Source of the DNA: G963662675 sp963662675
GTDB taxonomy: Bacteria; Bacteroidota; Bacteroidia; Bacteroidales; Prolixibacteraceae
Direction of reading: 5' to 3'
Assembly: GCA_963662675.2 (NCBI GenBank)
Contig: CAXXHP010000004.1
Coordinates: 1,426,001-1,490,000, forward strand
DNA length: 64,000 nucleotides
The position numbers and the translations under genes were made by a program. Of this stretch, positions 62,415-64,000 are shown one piece after another; the stretch's first letter is position 1, and the number at the start of each line of letters is the position of its first letter. Below the pieces are notes generated by a model that did no database searches, had not been told where the DNA came from, and worked only from the letters and a program-made list of their open reading frames with translations.

Positions 62415-64000
62415 TTATTTTATTTGGTTTTCCTCTCCCTCAAATTTTTCATATTTTTTATACGCAATAAATATTAATCCGGCTACTAATCCAGCACAAA
62501 CATATACCGCCCAATGCACTCCATCCACACTACCTTTTCCATATGAATGCATACCGCTTAAATAATAATTCACCCCAAAATAAGTCATCAATACAGAAGT
62601 AAATCCTAAAACAGAGGCCAAATTAAAGTTAAACCGTCCGCGCAATGATGGAATTAATCGCATGTGAACAACAAAAGAATAAACCAACACCGTAATTAAA
62701 GCCCAGGTTTCTTTCGGATCCCAGCCCCAATAACGCCCCCAACTTTCGTTAGCCCAAACACCACCTAAAAAGGTTCCGATTGCCAACATATACAAACCCA
62801 GCGTTACCGAAAGCTCACTTATTGTGGTAAGCTGCTCAATAAAATGATTTACATCCCTCTTATTATTTTCTTTCAGAATTGCATATAAGACAAGTACTAA
62901 AACGCCAAGAAAAGCACTCAGTCCAATAAAACCATAACTGGCCGTAATAATTGCTACGTGTATTAGCAACCAATATGATTTAAGCACGGGCACCAGATTT
63001 GTAATTTCGGGATTCATCCAATTAAGGTGAGCAACAAAAAGTGTAAGTCCGGAGAGGAAGGCCGCAGTTCCAAGAACCATAGGATATTTGCGGCCAAAAA
63101 CTATTCCGGCCAGCATGGCAGCCCAAGCGACATACACCATTGATTCATATCCATTGCTCCAGGGAGCGTGACCTGAGATATACCAACGCAGAGCTAATCC
63201 TCCGCCATGAAAAATAAATCCGGAAACAATAAGTACCGTAAATACTCTTTTCAGAATTCGACTAATGGACTTTTGCCTAAAGACGTTCACAAACAATATC
63301 GTCAGTAATATGAAGCCCAGAGCAAGGTACAGTGGGAATATTCTTTTAAATGGTTGGATCTTATTATACGAGATTTCAGCTGTTTTTTTAATGGAAGTCG
63401 GCAAGATTTCTGCCCCAAACTTCTCTTGGAAATTGGCGATTGTTGTGAGAATTTGAATTGGCTGCACGTCTGCCCCCGGGCTTAGAGACTCTTTTAGCAA
63501 TTCAAAACTTCGATTTACAAAAAGAGAATCAGCAGATGGATATCCAACCGGATTGCTACCTACCGCATACCAGGCATCATCCTGATTATCCGTAGGAAAA
63601 AAAGTGAAATAATCACCTTTATACACCATAAAACAAACATTCAGCCTTTCATCTGCATAAATAAAATTCTTGTCATACTGAGTACGCACTGCAGGGGTTT
63701 TATTATATGCTGCCTGAACTTCTTCTAATATCCGGTATTGCCCACTCTCATCAAAGAAATCAAGAACTGTTACACGAGTATCAACTACACCTAATTTATC
63801 GGCAACCTGTTTATCCACTTTTACCATAGGTACGGTTTGCCACAATTCTGGATATAAATTCATACTGAGTACGACCTCATCAGGTGATTTCCCATAAAAT
63901 GACGACTTACGACTAACCTTTCGAAGTATCTCACTCGATAAGGTTGACATGGGCTCTATTCGGCCATCTCTGCCATGCACCCAAAGTTCAGAAAACTCAT
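62415..64000 (-). CDS. ccsA: Cytochrome c biogenesis protein CcsA (C-terminal part of a CcsB-CcsA fusion, cut by window edge)
   Basis: The reading frame stays open to the window end, so the N-terminal part is missing; a GTG at 63980 is not a true start. The visible 528 residues have a periplasmic segment (about 1-205) with an LSSEILRKVSRK motif and then about eight transmembrane helices with the heme-handling signature WGRYWGWDPKETWAL. Together with the ResB-like N-terminal portion expected upstream it would form the system II heme ligation complex that attaches heme to c-type cytochromes. The fusion is common in Bacteroidota. Confidence 0.92.
   Translation of the reverse strand, partial: EFSELWVHGRDGRIEPMSTLSSEILRKVSRKSSFYGKSPDEVVLSMNLYPELWQTVPMVKVDKQVADKLGVVDTRVTVLDFFDESGQYRILEEVQAAYNKTPAVRTQYDKNFIYADERLNVCFMVYKGDYFTFFPTDNQDDAWYAVGSNPVGYPSADSLFVNRSFELLKESLSPGADVQPIQILTTIANFQEKFGAEILPTSIKKTAEISYNKIQPFKRIFPLYLALGFILLTILFVNVFRQKSISRILKRVFTVLIVSGFIFHGGGLALRWYISGHAPWSNGYESMVYVAWAAMLAGIVFGRKYPMVLGTAAFLSGLTLFVAHLNWMNPEITNLVPVLKSYWLLIHVAIITASYGFIGLSAFLGVLVLVLYAILKENNKRDVNHFIEQLTTISELSVTLGLYMLAIGTFLGGVWANESWGRYWGWDPKETWALITVLVYSFVVHMRLIPSLRGRFNFNLASVLGFTSVLMTYFGVNYYLSGMHSYGKGSVDGVHWAVYVCAGLVAGLIFIAYKKYEKFEGEENQIK

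Noticed and set aside
62391..62417. Short inverted repeat (AAGCCT/AGGCTT) near the ccsA stop as terminator
   Set aside because: Only six base pairs and no T-run after it on the minus strand.

Overview
The window looks like chromosomal DNA from a member of the Bacteroidota, probably of the order Marinilabiliales/Bacteroidales. The DNA is AT-rich. Promoters fit the Bacteroidota sigma consensus (TTG or TTTG, about 19 bp, TAnnTTTG), most genes lack a strong Shine-Dalgarno sequence, and several families are typical of the phylum: long PPi-dependent phosphofructokinase, DUF1599 plus DoxX pair, TamA/TamB pair, tail-anchored AraC-type regulator, ECF sigma operon with a Spy-like protein, and a CcsB/CcsA fusion. 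The genus assignment is inference. No rRNA, tRNA, IS element or CRISPR array was seen.

Layout. 1-8.3 kb: tail of a histidine kinase, a hybrid PAS-GAF kinase, a lipoprotein M3 peptidase, catalase, and a membrane histidine kinase. 8.5-21 kb: pheT, a DMT exporter, a small lipoprotein, the TamA-TamB outer-membrane pair (TamB carries three tandem repeats of exactly 100 residues), a YtxH/holin-like trio and a Ca2+/Na+ antiporter. 21-26.5 kb: a secreted unknown protein, a LytS/LytTR pair, another unknown, and a class II Fic enzyme whose promoter is embedded in a 34-nt near-perfect palindrome. 26.6-31.3 kb: a folP-cdaA-MscS operon (c-di-AMP synthesis next to a mechanosensitive channel) divergent from DUF1599-DoxX. 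31.5-39.4 kb: a TPR/TonB_C protein, a tail-anchored AraC regulator, PPi-PFK, an OMP, mnmA, yicC, gmk and nadD.

39.5-43.7 kb is a molybdenum-cofactor (Moco) operon (mobB, moeA, a shortened moaA, moaC, a MOSC-MogA fusion). In front of it is a sequence that closely resembles the Moco riboswitch, followed by an intrinsic terminator, so the operon is probably controlled by transcription attenuation. This is the most striking regulatory feature here.

46.6-51.6 kb (minus strand) is a compact four-gene operon: HAD hydrolase, GpgS-like glucosyl-3-phosphoglycerate synthase, GH13_18 phosphorylase and glycerate kinase. Together they read as a self-contained glucosylglycerate cycle: make the osmolyte from 3-phosphoglycerate, then recover glucose-1-phosphate and phosphoglycerate. 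51.9-53.4 kb is an ECF sigma/anti-sigma/Spy operon. 53.7-64 kb holds ychF, asnB, a class I amidotransferase, a second DMT exporter, a Tic20-like protein, a short chemoreceptor, a long-chain acyl-CoA synthetase and the C-terminal part of CcsA, cut by the window edge.
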